Assembly: GCF_004138125.1 (NCBI RefSeq)
Contig: NZ_RXHS01000001.1
Coordinates: 372,001-436,000, forward strand
Direction of reading: 5' to 3'
Origin: Seramator thermalis
Lineage (GTDB): Bacteria > Bacteroidota > Bacteroidia > Bacteroidales > Dysgonomonadaceae
Length of the DNA stretch: 64,000 bases
Position 1 is the stretch's first letter. Each line of letters starts with the position of its first letter. The position numbers were made by a program, and so were the translations under genes. Positions 42,940 to 52,442 of this stretch are shown here, one piece after another. The notes under the pieces were generated by a model. The model saw only the letters and a list, made by a program, of their open reading frames with translations. It was not told the DNA's origin and ran no database searches.

Positions 42940-42992
42940 TGGGTCGTACTCTATTCGAAACATGTACGACGCAAGTACGACCCAAATACGAC
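42940..42992. repeat. Inverted repeat with three 11-bp-phased TACGAC words upstream of the V-ATPase operon
   Basis: TGGGTCGTAC (42940-42949) pairs perfectly with GTACGACCCA (42975-42984). The word TACGAC recurs at 42965, 42976 and 42987, 11 bp apart, one face of the helix. The 448-bp gap 42673-43120 between the efflux gene and the V-ATPase operon has no other feature besides the -7 box. It could be a regulator-binding region or a decayed terminator of the efflux operon. Confidence 0.55.
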
Positions 42993-43120
42993 CGAAACAA
43001 ATCCCAAGCACGTATGCAAAAATAGTAAGTAAACCCGATAGTTATTCGGCACTGATTAAACTATATTTAAAGGCTTCTGATTTTTCAGTCAAGCAGCATG
43101 GTTTTCCAACTATCTATATT

Positions 43121-44443
43121 TCAATTCAAATATTCGTCAATCTTTCCCGAGATCAACATGAGCGAAATTTCGTAAAGTTTAGTTTGGTATCTGGCAGTCA
43201 GCAATCGTTGCTCGGCCTCGAGCAAACTGTTTTGCGCTTCGCGCAATAAAATTCCCGACAAGTCGCCAAGCTTGTATCGATCCATCGCAATTTCGTAATT
43301 GAGGAGGGCATTCCGGAGACTTTCCTCTTCGAACTGAGTAAGCAGAATATTGTTTTTGTAGGCCATCCACATATTCGAAAAATCGCTTTGTAATGAAAGT
43401 TTGAGTCGATCAAGCTCAAGTTGACGGTTCTCCATGGTTATCCGTGCGTTTTTCTGTTCACGTTTTCGATTGAAACCGTCGAAAATATTGAATCCGAGAG
43501 TGAGTCCGATATTTGGTCCCCAGTTCCGCTGTTTGTCCCATGTCCCCTTATTGTATCGGTAATCGGAGAAACCATAACCCGCATTCAGTCTCAAGTACGG
43601 ATAATTGCGACTTTGCAGGGTTTTGAGGTCGAGCGTGCCGAGCAATCGATTTTTTTCGGAAAGTTGCAACGATGTGTTTTTTGCCATCATATCACGAAAC
43701 AATTCTTCTTTGGACAGTGCATCATTAAAAACAATATCGGTATCACTCACGAATAGAGGTTGTTCCACATTTTCCATCCCCATCATCTGATTGAGCCTGA
43801 TTCGCGATGTATGAAGCACTTCATACTGTTGTATGAGTTGCGAGCTGTCGGCATTGAAATCGACGCGTGCTTGCTGCAAATCCAATCGCGAAAGCGAGCC
43901 AATCTGATAGCGCGACTCAACTATACGGAGCCGTTCACGGGACAAATCAACCGCATGACGCAAATTGCGCATCCGAATGGCCTGTTGAACATAATTATAG
44001 TACTCGGAGGTAAAGTCGGCGATAAAATTCTCGATATCGAATTGAGTATTGAGTTCGCCAATACTTTTCAGTTCTTTCAACCTTTTGTAATTCGTTTGTA
44101 CCTTAAATCCTTCGAAAAGTGTCCAATTCAAATCAACTCCGGCAGTGAGGGTATTTGTGTTGGAATTTCGCAAAACCTCCGTTTCGCCTTCATCAGCCGG
44201 ATATTGATCGGAATTGTTATTACGAGTCGATAAGCCGGCAGAAGCATCCAGAACGGGTAAAAAACCTGCATTGCCCAACGATAAATTGTTGTCGGAAACT
44301 CGCTGCTCATTTCGCGAAATTCTGAGATCGTAATTATTTTCTATCCCAATCTGTAAACATTCTTTCAAATTCATTACAGATTGTGCTTGGGCAGCCGGAT
44401 ACCAAAGCAAACACATTAATCCCATCCACACCCATTTCTTCAT
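43121..44443 (-). CDS. TolC-family outer-membrane efflux protein
   Basis: Outer-membrane channel of the RND pump encoded upstream. The 440 residues have a signal peptide (MKKWVWMGLMCLLWYPAAQA) and two TolC/OEP repeats, each with long coiled-coil helices (MNLKECLQIGIENNYDLRIS start; IVESRYQIGSLSRLDLQQAR in the first half; MDRYKLGDLSGILLREAQNS in the second). Chosen start is ATG 44441-44443; an upstream extension is polar and lacks a signal. It follows the pump gene by 13 bp and ends the operon. Confidence 0.93.
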   Translation of the reverse strand: MKKWVWMGLMCLLWYPAAQAQSVMNLKECLQIGIENNYDLRISRNEQRVSDNNLSLGNAGFLPVLDASAGLSTRNNNSDQYPADEGETEVLRNSNTNTLTAGVDLNWTLFEGFKVQTNYKRLKELKSIGELNTQFDIENFIADFTSEYYNYVQQAIRMRNLRHAVDLSRERLRIVESRYQIGSLSRLDLQQARVDFNADSSQLIQQYEVLHTSRIRLNQMMGMENVEQPLFVSDTDIVFNDALSKEELFRDMMAKNTSLQLSEKNRLLGTLDLKTLQSRNYPYLRLNAGYGFSDYRYNKGTWDKQRNWGPNIGLTLGFNIFDGFNRKREQKNARITMENRQLELDRLKLSLQSDFSNMWMAYKNNILLTQFEEESLRNALLNYEIAMDRYKLGDLSGILLREAQNSLLEAEQRLLTARYQTKLYEISLMLISGKIDEYLN

Positions 44444-44456
44444 ATCTAAATAATTT

Positions 44457-47400
44457 TCAATCGTTTGTTGTTTTGTCATCTGCAGAATTATCGATCAACG
44501 CTACCGATATGTCAGTTTGTTTTTCGTTACGTATTTTTCTGTCAGTAGAAAGATACATGTATATTGCCGGCACAAGAAATAGAGTGAGCAAGGTTGCTAT
44601 CAGCAAACCGCCTACTACTGCCGTCCCCATTGCAATACGACCATTAGCACCCTCGCCCGTCGCAAAAGCCAAAGGTAAAGTTCCGAGAATGGTGGAAATG
44701 CTTGTCATGAGTATGGGACGTAATCGTTGCACGGAAGCTCCCATTACGGCCTCATATTTCGACAAACCGCTCTCTTGACGTTGATTGGCAAATTCGACGA
44801 TCAATATTCCATTTTTTGCTACCAATCCTATCAACATAATAATTCCGATTTGACTATAGATATTCATCGTAACACCAAACATCCACATAAACAGCATAGC
44901 TCCAAAAACAGCTAATGGAACAGACAACATGATAACCAACGGGTCTTTGAAACTCTCGAATTGTGCAGCCAGAACCAAAAATATAAGTAGAATGGCCAAT
45001 CCGAAAGCAAATAGCAAACTCGACGAGCTTTCTCTAAAATTGCGCGATTCGCCTTCGAGCGTTGTCCGAAAACTGTCATCCAATACCTCTGCCGCAATCC
45101 GATCCATTTCTTCAAGCCCCTGACCAAGCGAATATCCAGGAGCCAAACCGGCAGAAACAGTGGCAGAACTAAAACGATTGTAACGATATATTTGCGGCGG
45201 AGCAACGGTTTCCTGCAGTTTCACAAGATTATCCATCTGAATCATTTGCCCGTTTTTGTTTTTCAAATAAATAGCTTTTAAATCGACAGGAGTGTTACGC
45301 TGCTGACGATTGATTTCGCCCAAAATCTGATATTGTTTTCCGTTCATGTAAAAATAGCCCATGCGCTGACCGCTGAGCGCATATTGCAAGGTTTGCCCAA
45401 TATCGCGTGTACTTACGCCCAAAACGGCAGCTTTGTCTCGATCGATCACGATTTGCGTTTCGGGTTTGGTAAATTTTAGGTTGACATCGGCCATCTGAAA
45501 ATAAGGGCTTTGATTTACCTTTTCCATGAATGGAGGAAGAAATTCTCGAAGTTTTTCGAGATTGTTGGCTTGTAACACATATTGAATGGGCATTCCGCCT
45601 CTGCGTCCTCCGAAAGTTGGTTGTTGTTGGACAAAAGTACGTGCCGCAGTTTCGTTCCGCACGGCTTTCGAAAGCTCATCTGCTATTTCCATTTGCGTAC
45701 GTTCGCGTTGATCGATATCCGGAAGGGTCAATCGCACTGTTCCCATCCCGCTTCGAATAATGTTCAAATTCGAAACTCTTTCGGGAGCAACGGAATCGGC
45801 TATTTCGGAAATCCGTGTAGTATAATCTCTCGTAAACTCAAATGTTGCTCCCTCCGGAACGGACGTACGAAGAACAATTTGCGATCGATCTTCCAACGGG
45901 GCCATTTCGGCAGGAATGATTTCCCAAAGCACGACGATAAGAAGTGCCGTGAATATTATAATGGGAAATATAAGCCATTTGCGCGCCAAAAACCGTTGGA
46001 GCATCTGTTCGTAAAGTAGGTTGAACTTGTCAAAATAAGCCTCAGTTTTTTCATGCCACTTTCCTCGCTTTGTCTTGGGTTTAAGCATTTTGGACGAGAG
46101 CATCGGCACAAACGATAAAGCCACAAAAGCCGAAATCGTCACGGCACCGGCTATTACAATACTAAATTCGCGAAAAAGGCGGCCGGTCATTCCTTCCAAA
46201 AAAACAATCGGGAAGAAAATGGCTACAAGTGTGATTGTGGTGGAAATTATAGCAAAAAATATTTCCTTCGATCCTTCGATAGATGCTTTTCGAGGGCTCA
46301 TTCCCTGCTCTATCTTTTTGTAAATATTTTCCGTTACCACAATTGCATCATCCACCACCAATCCCACGGCAAGCACAACAGCAAGCATGGAAAGTACATT
46401 AATCGAAAATCCGGCCAGATACATCACAAAAAATATCCCGATCAGCGAAATCGGAATTACCAGCGTCGGGATGAGTGTGATACGCCAGTCGCGAAGAAAT
46501 ACAAAAATAACCAGGATCACCAGTAAAAATGCAATGATCACGGTTGTTTGCACTTCGTAGATAGAGGCACGAATAAAGCGTGTATTATCGAATGCAAAAT
46601 CAAGTTTTACGTCGCTCGGTAAATCTTTCTGCATCTGCTCTACACGTAAGCGGGCTTCGTCGGCTATACTGATATGATTGGCTCCGGGTTGGGGTATAAT
46701 GACACAGCTAACCATAGGCACGCCATTTCTACGTAAGATGTTCTTACGGTTTTCGGCATCCAGTTCGGCATATCCAATATCTCTAAAGCGTACGATTCGA
46801 AAATTATCTTCGATGATGACTAGGTTGTTGAAATCTTCAGGCGATTGCAATAACCCCATAGTTCGAATAGACTGTTCTATCTGATCGCCTTCGATGCTTC
46901 CGGCCGGAAGTTCGATATTTTCGCGATCGAGAGCATTTTTGACATCTATAGGCGTAACTCCATACGCTGCCATCTTCACCGGATCGAGCCAAAGGCGCAT
47001 CGAATAGCGATGTTCACCCCAAATTTCTACAGCACTGACATCTGAGATGGTTTGCAATCGTTCCTTGACGGTAAGATCGGCAATTTCAGACAATTCGAGC
47101 AGCGATCGAGTGGGACTTTCAATCGTAATCTGCATAATAGGTTCAGAGTCAGCGTCGGCTTTCGACACTGTGGGAGGATCGGCATCTCGCGGCAAATAGC
47201 GCTGTGCAACCGAAACCTTGTCGCGCACGTCGTTAGCCGCAGTCTCCATATCCACACTGAGTTCAAATTCGACGGTAATACGCGAACGTCCCTGACTACT
47301 CTGGCTGGTGAGTGATCGAATTCCGGGAATGCCATTTATGTTTTGTTCGAGTGGTTCTGTAATCTGATTTTCGATAACTTCGGCATTTGCTCCCGGATAG

Positions 47401-47549
47401 GATACAGTTACGGTGATGATGGGATTATCCACGTTGGGATATTCGCGAACCGGCAAACTCGTGTATCCTATCACTCCAAAGAGAATGATAACAAGCACGA
47501 AAACCGTTGCCAATACCGGTCTGTGGATACTTAATTCCGATAAATTCAT
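44457..47549 (-). CDS. RND multidrug efflux inner-membrane transporter (AcrB-type)
   Basis: Proton-driven trimeric pump. The 1030 residues have 12 membrane helices and the repeated AcrB layout: helix 1 VLATVFVLVIILFGVIGYTS, the porter domain, the helix 4 proton-relay aspartates in VGLVVDDAIVVTENI, GSKEIFFAIISTT, and the second-half LIGLVAKNGILIVEFA followed by RLRPILMTS. Length matches HAE1-type multidrug pumps, not metal pumps. Starts one base after the stop of the adaptor gene; the in-frame upstream extension is excluded for that reason. Confidence 0.95.
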   Translation of the reverse strand: MNLSELSIHRPVLATVFVLVIILFGVIGYTSLPVREYPNVDNPIITVTVSYPGANAEVIENQITEPLEQNINGIPGIRSLTSQSSQGRSRITVEFELSVDMETAANDVRDKVSVAQRYLPRDADPPTVSKADADSEPIMQITIESPTRSLLELSEIADLTVKERLQTISDVSAVEIWGEHRYSMRLWLDPVKMAAYGVTPIDVKNALDRENIELPAGSIEGDQIEQSIRTMGLLQSPEDFNNLVIIEDNFRIVRFRDIGYAELDAENRKNILRRNGVPMVSCVIIPQPGANHISIADEARLRVEQMQKDLPSDVKLDFAFDNTRFIRASIYEVQTTVIIAFLLVILVIFVFLRDWRITLIPTLVIPISLIGIFFVMYLAGFSINVLSMLAVVLAVGLVVDDAIVVTENIYKKIEQGMSPRKASIEGSKEIFFAIISTTITLVAIFFPIVFLEGMTGRLFREFSIVIAGAVTISAFVALSFVPMLSSKMLKPKTKRGKWHEKTEAYFDKFNLLYEQMLQRFLARKWLIFPIIIFTALLIVVLWEIIPAEMAPLEDRSQIVLRTSVPEGATFEFTRDYTTRISEIADSVAPERVSNLNIIRSGMGTVRLTLPDIDQRERTQMEIADELSKAVRNETAARTFVQQQPTFGGRRGGMPIQYVLQANNLEKLREFLPPFMEKVNQSPYFQMADVNLKFTKPETQIVIDRDKAAVLGVSTRDIGQTLQYALSGQRMGYFYMNGKQYQILGEINRQQRNTPVDLKAIYLKNKNGQMIQMDNLVKLQETVAPPQIYRYNRFSSATVSAGLAPGYSLGQGLEEMDRIAAEVLDDSFRTTLEGESRNFRESSSSLLFAFGLAILLIFLVLAAQFESFKDPLVIMLSVPLAVFGAMLFMWMFGVTMNIYSQIGIIMLIGLVAKNGILIVEFANQRQESGLSKYEAVMGASVQRLRPILMTSISTILGTLPLAFATGEGANGRIAMGTAVVGGLLIATLLTLFLVPAIYMYLSTDRKIRNEKQTDISVALIDNSADDKTTND

Positions 47550-47550
47550 G

Positions 47551-48648
47551 CTACTCGGTTTTGTTAGGTACAAATTCTCCAATTTTCACCAAAGCGCCGT
47601 CCGTAAGCTGCATGACGCCGGTTGTCAGCAGTGTATCACCAAACGACAATCCGTCGGTAACCTGCACAGAGGAAGCTGTGCTCAATCCGGTTTTGATTTC
47701 CACTTCCTTGGCTTTTCCGTTTTTATATATATAAACAAGTTGTCGTCCCATTTCGCGGATCATAGAAATACTGGGAATCACAATGGCATCATTTTTCTGA
47801 TCCAATTGTATGATGACGTTTGCAGATTGTCCGGGTTTGATCTTCCCTCCGGGGTTTTGAAAAAGTGCCCGGGCAAAAAAGGTTAATGTTTGCACGTCGA
47901 GTCGCGATTCGATTGCATACACTGTTGCATGATAGGTGGCCAAATCATTGTCAACCGTAAATGCCAGATTTGTACCAGGTTTGATTTCGTTTACCATATT
48001 CTCATTAACTGAGAATTCAATTTTCAGAGGAGAGATTTTAGTAAGTTTGGCAATGACGACTGTAGGTGATGCATAGGCGCCTTCGCTCACCAGTCGGAGA
48101 CCTATAGCGCCATCGAAAGGTGCTCTTAATTCGGTTTGGGCGATGCGTGCTTTCGTCAACTCAATGTCAGCTTTCAATGTTTCGAGTTCGGTAAGTACCG
48201 ATTGATACGTTTCCTGACTCACGGCATCTTTCTCGAGCAGAATCTGTTGGCGATATACACGATCTTGGGCCAATGGCAATTGCGCTTCGAGTTTTTTTAA
48301 TTCTGCTTGAAGAGGAGCATCATTCACTTTAGCCAGCAAATCTCCTTTTTTAACAAAGGTTCCTTCCTGAAAATAAATTTTCGTGATTTTACCTGATGTC
48401 TCAAACGTCAAATCTACCTCCTCATCAGGTAACATGATACCTTTCATGCGAAACATATCGTTAAGTGTCTGTGGTTGAAGAATAGTGGCCGTAACGACCA
48501 AAGGTTGTCGACCTCCACTCATTCCCGTTTCGCGAGGTGATACATTGTCGTCGGCTTTTACTTTCTTCTTGATAGTAGGAAACAAAGCCATTATCAAAAT
48601 CAATAAACCGATGGAAACAAAAATAATTATTCGGGTTTTCTTACTCAT
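47551..48648 (-). CDS. RND efflux periplasmic adaptor (membrane-fusion protein)
   Basis: Bridges the pump and the outer-membrane channel. The 365 residues have an N-terminal membrane segment (IIIFVSIGLLILIMALF), a lipoyl-like half (EGTFVKKGDLLAKVNDAPLQ), an alpha-hairpin (about 110-160), the second lipoyl half (TELRAPFDGAIGLRLVSEGA), a beta barrel and a membrane-proximal domain. First gene of the adaptor-pump-channel operon. A TAAATTTG -7-like element lies 20 bp upstream on the minus strand (48669-48676). No repressor gene is adjacent. Confidence 0.93.
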   Translation of the reverse strand: MSKKTRIIIFVSIGLLILIMALFPTIKKKVKADDNVSPRETGMSGGRQPLVVTATILQPQTLNDMFRMKGIMLPDEEVDLTFETSGKITKIYFQEGTFVKKGDLLAKVNDAPLQAELKKLEAQLPLAQDRVYRQQILLEKDAVSQETYQSVLTELETLKADIELTKARIAQTELRAPFDGAIGLRLVSEGAYASPTVVIAKLTKISPLKIEFSVNENMVNEIKPGTNLAFTVDNDLATYHATVYAIESRLDVQTLTFFARALFQNPGGKIKPGQSANVIIQLDQKNDAIVIPSISMIREMGRQLVYIYKNGKAKEVEIKTGLSTASSVQVTDGLSFGDTLLTTGVMQLTDGALVKIGEFVPNKTE

Positions 48649-48794
48649 GATGTGGATACAAATTTCCTCAAATTTAGCTATTCCGTCTGACTTTAACGAA
48701 TAGCCGGTTTACACTTTTAGGTTTTTTAGTTTCGAAAATAGACGTATAGTAAAATTTAATCGACGAAACTGACTAAAATCAGAAAAAATATAAC

Positions 48795-48802
48795 TAATTT
48801 TG
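48795..48802 (+). promoter_or_regulatory. -7 element of the SGNH hydrolase gene
   Basis: TAATTTTG, a TAnnTTTG match, 47 bp before the ATG. No matching -33 word seen. Confidence 0.4.
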
Positions 48803-48849
48803 ACAATTATCTGATCGGTCTTTTTTACACATCAAAAAACACAGAGATT

Positions 48850-49554
48850 ATGAATTATCGTAAGTTATTATTAGTCGTACTTGTCTTATTTATGACTTCA
48901 ACCATTGAAATGATGTCGCAGGATTGGGCTAATCTTGCCCGCTATCGCGAGGAGAATACCAAATTAGGACTGCCGCGCACTTGCGACACGCGCGTAGTTT
49001 TCATGGGAAATTCCATTACTGAAGGATGGATTAAGCAGGTTCCCCATTTTTTTGCCAACGGCATGTATATCAATCGGGGTATCAGTGGCCAAACTACACC
49101 TCAAATGCTCGTCAGATTTCGTCAAGACGTCATTCACCTGTATCCAAAAGTTGTGGTGATTTTGGCAGGGATAAACGATATTGCAGGAAATACCGGCCCT
49201 TCGACACTCGAAATGATCGAAGACAATCTTTATTCGATGACTGAGCTTGCACAAGCACATGGCATTCAGGTAGTCCTTTGCTCTGTGCTTCCGGCTCTCG
49301 ATTTTCCGTGGCGACCAGGCATGGAACCTGCCCTGAAAGTTGTGGATCTCAACAAACGTATCAAAGAATATGCTCGAACACATGGAGTGGTATATTGCGA
49401 CTACTTTTCGGCAATGGCTGATGAAAATAACGGATTACCGAAAAAATTATCCGAAGACGGTGTACATCCAAACAAGGCCGGTTATGCCATTATGGCCCCG
49501 CTCGTCGAGAGAGCCATTGCTCAAGCTCTGCTCATGTGGAAAGAATGGAAATAA
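48850..49554 (+). CDS. Exported SGNH/GDSL-family hydrolase
   Basis: Probable acyl-ester hydrolase acting outside the cytoplasm. The 234 residues have a signal peptide (LLLVVLVLFMTSTIEMMSQ) and the SGNH blocks: I as FMGNSITEGW (catalytic serine), II around INRGISGQT, III as LAGINDIAGN and V as DGVHPNKAGYA (catalytic Asp and His). In Bacteroidota such proteins are usually carbohydrate or lipid esterases; substrate cannot be fixed. Transcribed alone, ending at a terminator 30 bp beyond the stop. Confidence 0.9.
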   Translation: MNYRKLLLVVLVLFMTSTIEMMSQDWANLARYREENTKLGLPRTCDTRVVFMGNSITEGWIKQVPHFFANGMYINRGISGQTTPQMLVRFRQDVIHLYPKVVVILAGINDIAGNTGPSTLEMIEDNLYSMTELAQAHGIQVVLCSVLPALDFPWRPGMEPALKVVDLNKRIKEYARTHGVVYCDYFSAMADENNGLPKKLSEDGVHPNKAGYAIMAPLVERAIAQALLMWKEWK

Positions 49555-49584
49555 GAGAAAACGAAGTAATGAAAGATAAATAAA

Positions 49585-49609
49585 GCGGTCGTAACCGCCT
49601 TATTTTTTT
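49585..49609 (+). terminator. Terminator of the SGNH hydrolase gene
   Basis: GCGGT (49585-49589), CGTA loop, ACCGC (49594-49598), then CTTATTTTTTT. The T tract overlaps the stop codon and last codons of the opposing small gene. Confidence 0.65.
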
Positions 49610-49728
49610 ATTTTATGCGGTTTGCATGCATGCTTCTCTTTCTTCACTGTAGCACCGCATTTTTTACATTCAAATTTTGGATCTCTATGATCGATCACGT
49701 CACTATATTTACAGGCAGTTTTGCTCAT
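49600..49728 (-). CDS. 42-residue zinc-ribbon-like small protein
   Basis: Too short for usual gene finding. From ATG 49726-49728 it reads MSKTACKYSDVIDHRDPKFE, then CKKCGATVKKEKHACKPHK and a lysine end. Four cysteines (C6, C21, C24, C35) plus H33 and H38, with CxxC in the middle, look like a rubredoxin/zinc-ribbon knuckle, and the protein is very basic (13 lysines). This is a plausible conserved Bacteroidota small protein that may bind zinc and nucleic acid; the role is unknown. Convergent with the SGNH gene, sharing its terminator region. Confidence 0.7.
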   Translation of the reverse strand: MSKTACKYSDVIDHRDPKFECKKCGATVKKEKHACKPHKIKK

Positions 49729-49910
49729 TGCTTACGAACACATTTTTACTCAAAAACAGACAATGCTTCACTTTGATTTCAAAAGAAAATCAATTCAAAC
49801 CACGATCAACATCAAACTTGAAACAAACAAAATATGACCAATGACATTTCGGGCTGTTTTCCGAAATACAGGAAACAGCCCAAAATGATATCATAATGAA
49901 ATTAAGATCC

Positions 49911-50993
49911 TTAGGGAAAACGATAAACAACGCTATTGATATTCATTCCGGCTCCCACGGAAGCAAGCACCATCGTATCTCCTTTTTCAAGATTATGCGG
50001 ATGCATCTTACCCTTCATTACCATATCAAGAAGCGTAGGAACAGTAGCAACCGAAGAGTTGCCAAGCCACGAAATAGTCATGGGCATCACATCTTCAGGC
50101 ACTTCGTTCAAATCGTAAAGTTTGAAAAGACGTTTGATAATGGCATCGTCCATCTTTCCGTTGGCTTGATGAATAAGCACTTTTTTCACATCGCTGATAT
50201 GAAGTTTAAGTTTGTCGAGACCATCCTTAATAGTTTTGGGAACATTTTCGAGCGCATACTGATACAAACGGCGGCCATTCATCTTCAGATAAAGTTCTTT
50301 TTTCTCGGCCAATTCGGGATTATAGGAATATCCCATATGCAGCATATTGGCATATTCCAAAGCATCGCTTCGCGAATTATGACCGATAATGCCGATAGGC
50401 TCATCGCTTTCGCGGGCTTCGATTATGGCAGCTCCGGCACCGTCGGCATAAATCATGCTGTCGCGATCGTGCGGATCGGAAATGCGCGAAAGAATGTCGG
50501 CACCAATAACCAATATTTTTTGGGCATCACCCGAACGAATGTAATAATCGGCCTGGATGAGCGCCTGAATCCATCCCGGGCAACCAAACAACAAATCGTA
50601 AGCCACCGTGTAGGGATTGGCAATACCCAATTTCTGTTTGGCACGAGCTGACAATGTCGGCACAATGTCAATGCGATTGTTGTCCACTTTTGTTTCGCCG
50701 AAATTATGTGCAAAAATAATATAATCGAGTTCTTCCTTGTCAATGCCGGCAGTTTCGATAGCTCTTTCGGCTGCAACTTTAGCCATATCCGACGTATTTT
50801 CGTCGGGTTCTGCATACCGCCTTTCGGCAATGGTGGTTATTTCGAGAAATTTTTGGACTATTTCCTCATTGGGTGTAGGAATTTTTTCGCCGGTGGAATC
50901 GTAAAACTCATTCGACAGAAAATCACTGTTTTTCTGCCTTTTAGCCGGAATATAACTTCCCGTTCCGGTTATCACGCTATATATTCTACTCAT
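49911..50993 (-). CDS. 3-oxoacyl-ACP synthase III-like (KAS III / FabH family) enzyme
   Basis: Thiolase-fold condensing enzyme of 360 residues. The catalytic triad is visible: Cys138 in LLFGCPGWIQAL, His in LIHQANGKMDD and Asn in LGNSSVATVPTLLD. It differs from the housekeeping FabH (about 320-330 residues) by a longer N-terminal region (SDFLSNEFYDSTGEKIPTP), as in the KAS III paralogues of Bacteroidota that may prime or extend unusual acyl chains. No other lipid gene is adjacent. ATG 50991-50993 is the best start. A TACCTTTG -7 box is 38 bp upstream. Confidence 0.9.
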   Translation of the reverse strand: MSRIYSVITGTGSYIPAKRQKNSDFLSNEFYDSTGEKIPTPNEEIVQKFLEITTIAERRYAEPDENTSDMAKVAAERAIETAGIDKEELDYIIFAHNFGETKVDNNRIDIVPTLSARAKQKLGIANPYTVAYDLLFGCPGWIQALIQADYYIRSGDAQKILVIGADILSRISDPHDRDSMIYADGAGAAIIEARESDEPIGIIGHNSRSDALEYANMLHMGYSYNPELAEKKELYLKMNGRRLYQYALENVPKTIKDGLDKLKLHISDVKKVLIHQANGKMDDAIIKRLFKLYDLNEVPEDVMPMTISWLGNSSVATVPTLLDMVMKGKMHPHNLEKGDTMVLASVGAGMNINSVVYRFP

Positions 50994-51030
50994 ATATCGA
51001 CTTTTAATTATCATTTAACTTAAATCACTA

Positions 51031-51038
51031 CAAAGGTA
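51031..51038 (-). promoter_or_regulatory. -7 element of the KAS III-like gene
   Basis: TACCTTTG on the minus strand, 38 bp upstream of the start. No -33 at the proper distance. Confidence 0.45.
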
Positions 51039-51777
51039 AAAATTAATTTGCAATGAAATGATTTGGCGTATCTTATTTTTGCGTTTTTATTCTGCAATTC
51101 GTCATTCACAAATATTTTAGGTTGTCAAATGTTCTCGTAAAACCACTGTTTTGTCAGCTATCTTTGTTTTAGAACGCCTTCACAGGTGTAATTGTTTTTC
51201 GTCAATTTGGAAGGAATAAAAAAGGCAGGGATGAAAATTGAAAATTTCTAATTACGAATTTCAAAGAATTATCCAATTCGTAAATCTTCGCATCAAGAGT
51301 TTTACTTTGAATTTTAGTGCCTTTGTGGCTAATATTTGCCACGAAGACGCTAAGTCGCGAGTTGGCTTCGCCCTCAGATTATCATAACCCCGCACTGCTC
51401 GGAATTCATCGATAAATCATCGAATCGGTAAATTATCCATTGTACATTATCAATTCTCAATTATCAATTGACTTATGGTGCATGGCACCACAATCTTTTG
51501 TAGCAAAAAACATTTATCTATCCAAATAACAAAGGTGCATCGCTGCGAAATATTCTTTTTCACAAAGATCATTCCGTTTCCATCCGTTTTATTTGCAATT
51601 TGACTAATTGGTAATTAATCCGTAATTTGTAATTCTCGCCCATTCACATTCTTTCACTTTCGCAATTGTGATGTTTTGTTAATAAAATTGCACTATATTT
51701 CGCCGTGAGCTTTTTGCAGGATATCAATCTCTCTGTTTCAGAAGATTAGTTGTATGTTTCTGAAGTAAAAATTCATC
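51039..51777. other. Gene-free degenerate intergenic stretch
   Basis: No supported gene on either strand. It holds low-complexity and self-complementary words seen often between Bacteroidota genes: GTGGC/GCCAC around 51330, an AATT-rich run near 51440-51470 with repeated CAATT words, and CCTTTGTGGC/GCCACGAAGACGC resembling the CCACAAAGACAC words at 14360-14372. It looks like accumulated decayed repeats between the KAS III-like gene and hairpin array B. Confidence 0.5.
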
Positions 51778-52442
51778 GATTCGGCAACAAAATTGCCCCG
51801 TCAGAAATGTAGAAAACGCGTTTGACTCCGACGGACCTGTTTTCTACTTTGTAGAAACCACGTTCGACTTAAAGAATGTTATATCTACTTTGTAGATTTC
51901 GCAAATGTGAACGAAAACGTCCAATCTTGTTAACATTCTATAGGGATTCGGCGCCAAATTGCCCAATATTGAAGTGCAGAAAGTACAACTTTGTCCGACG
52001 AACATACTTTCTACAAAGTAGACGGAGCAATTTTGTCCGCCGATTGCCCCGTCTACATTCCTGAAAGGTACATTTTCGAGCCAAATTGCCTTTTCTGTTA
52101 ACATTCTATAGGCATTTTTTGGCTAAAACATGTAATCTGCAACGTAGAAACCATGACTTTTTATGACGAACATGCTTTCTTCACTCCAAAATGACAGGTC
52201 ACGACAAGACAATCGTGTCATTTCGAAGTGAAAACGGGGGATCATTCCTCGCCAAACGTGTCATCTTTGAGTGAAGATGATGGAATTTGAGTAACAGGAG
52301 TGTTAATTTGGCCTCATTATTTAACGATTTTCTACGGATTTGCATCATCACGAAGTGTAGAAACCACCATTTTTTCGGCTGATGTAGTTTTCCGCGAATG
52401 CGGACGATGGGTTTTCTCCGAAAAAGTAGTCATTCTTGTGTG
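51778..52442. repeat. Noncoding tandem hairpin array B, 42-43-bp period, about 15 units
   Basis: Units anchored on GTAGAAA or variants (GTAGAT, GCAGAAA, GTAGACG, GTGAAAAC, GTGAAGA, GCGGACG) begin at 51809, 51851, 51892, then at 51976, 52018, 52060, 52102, 52144, 52186, 52228, 52271, 52314, 52357 and 52400; 51892 to 51976 is two steps. Steps are 41-43 bp. Perfect inverted repeats cross junctions: 51841-51847/51851-51857, 51883-51888/51892-51897 and 52010-52014/52018-52022, each with a 3-base loop. Others lie elsewhere: 52189-52196/52216-52223, 52261-52267/52274-52280 and 52392-52395/52400-52403. A four-unit block is duplicated (51778-51944 and 51945-52112). Confidence 0.75.
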
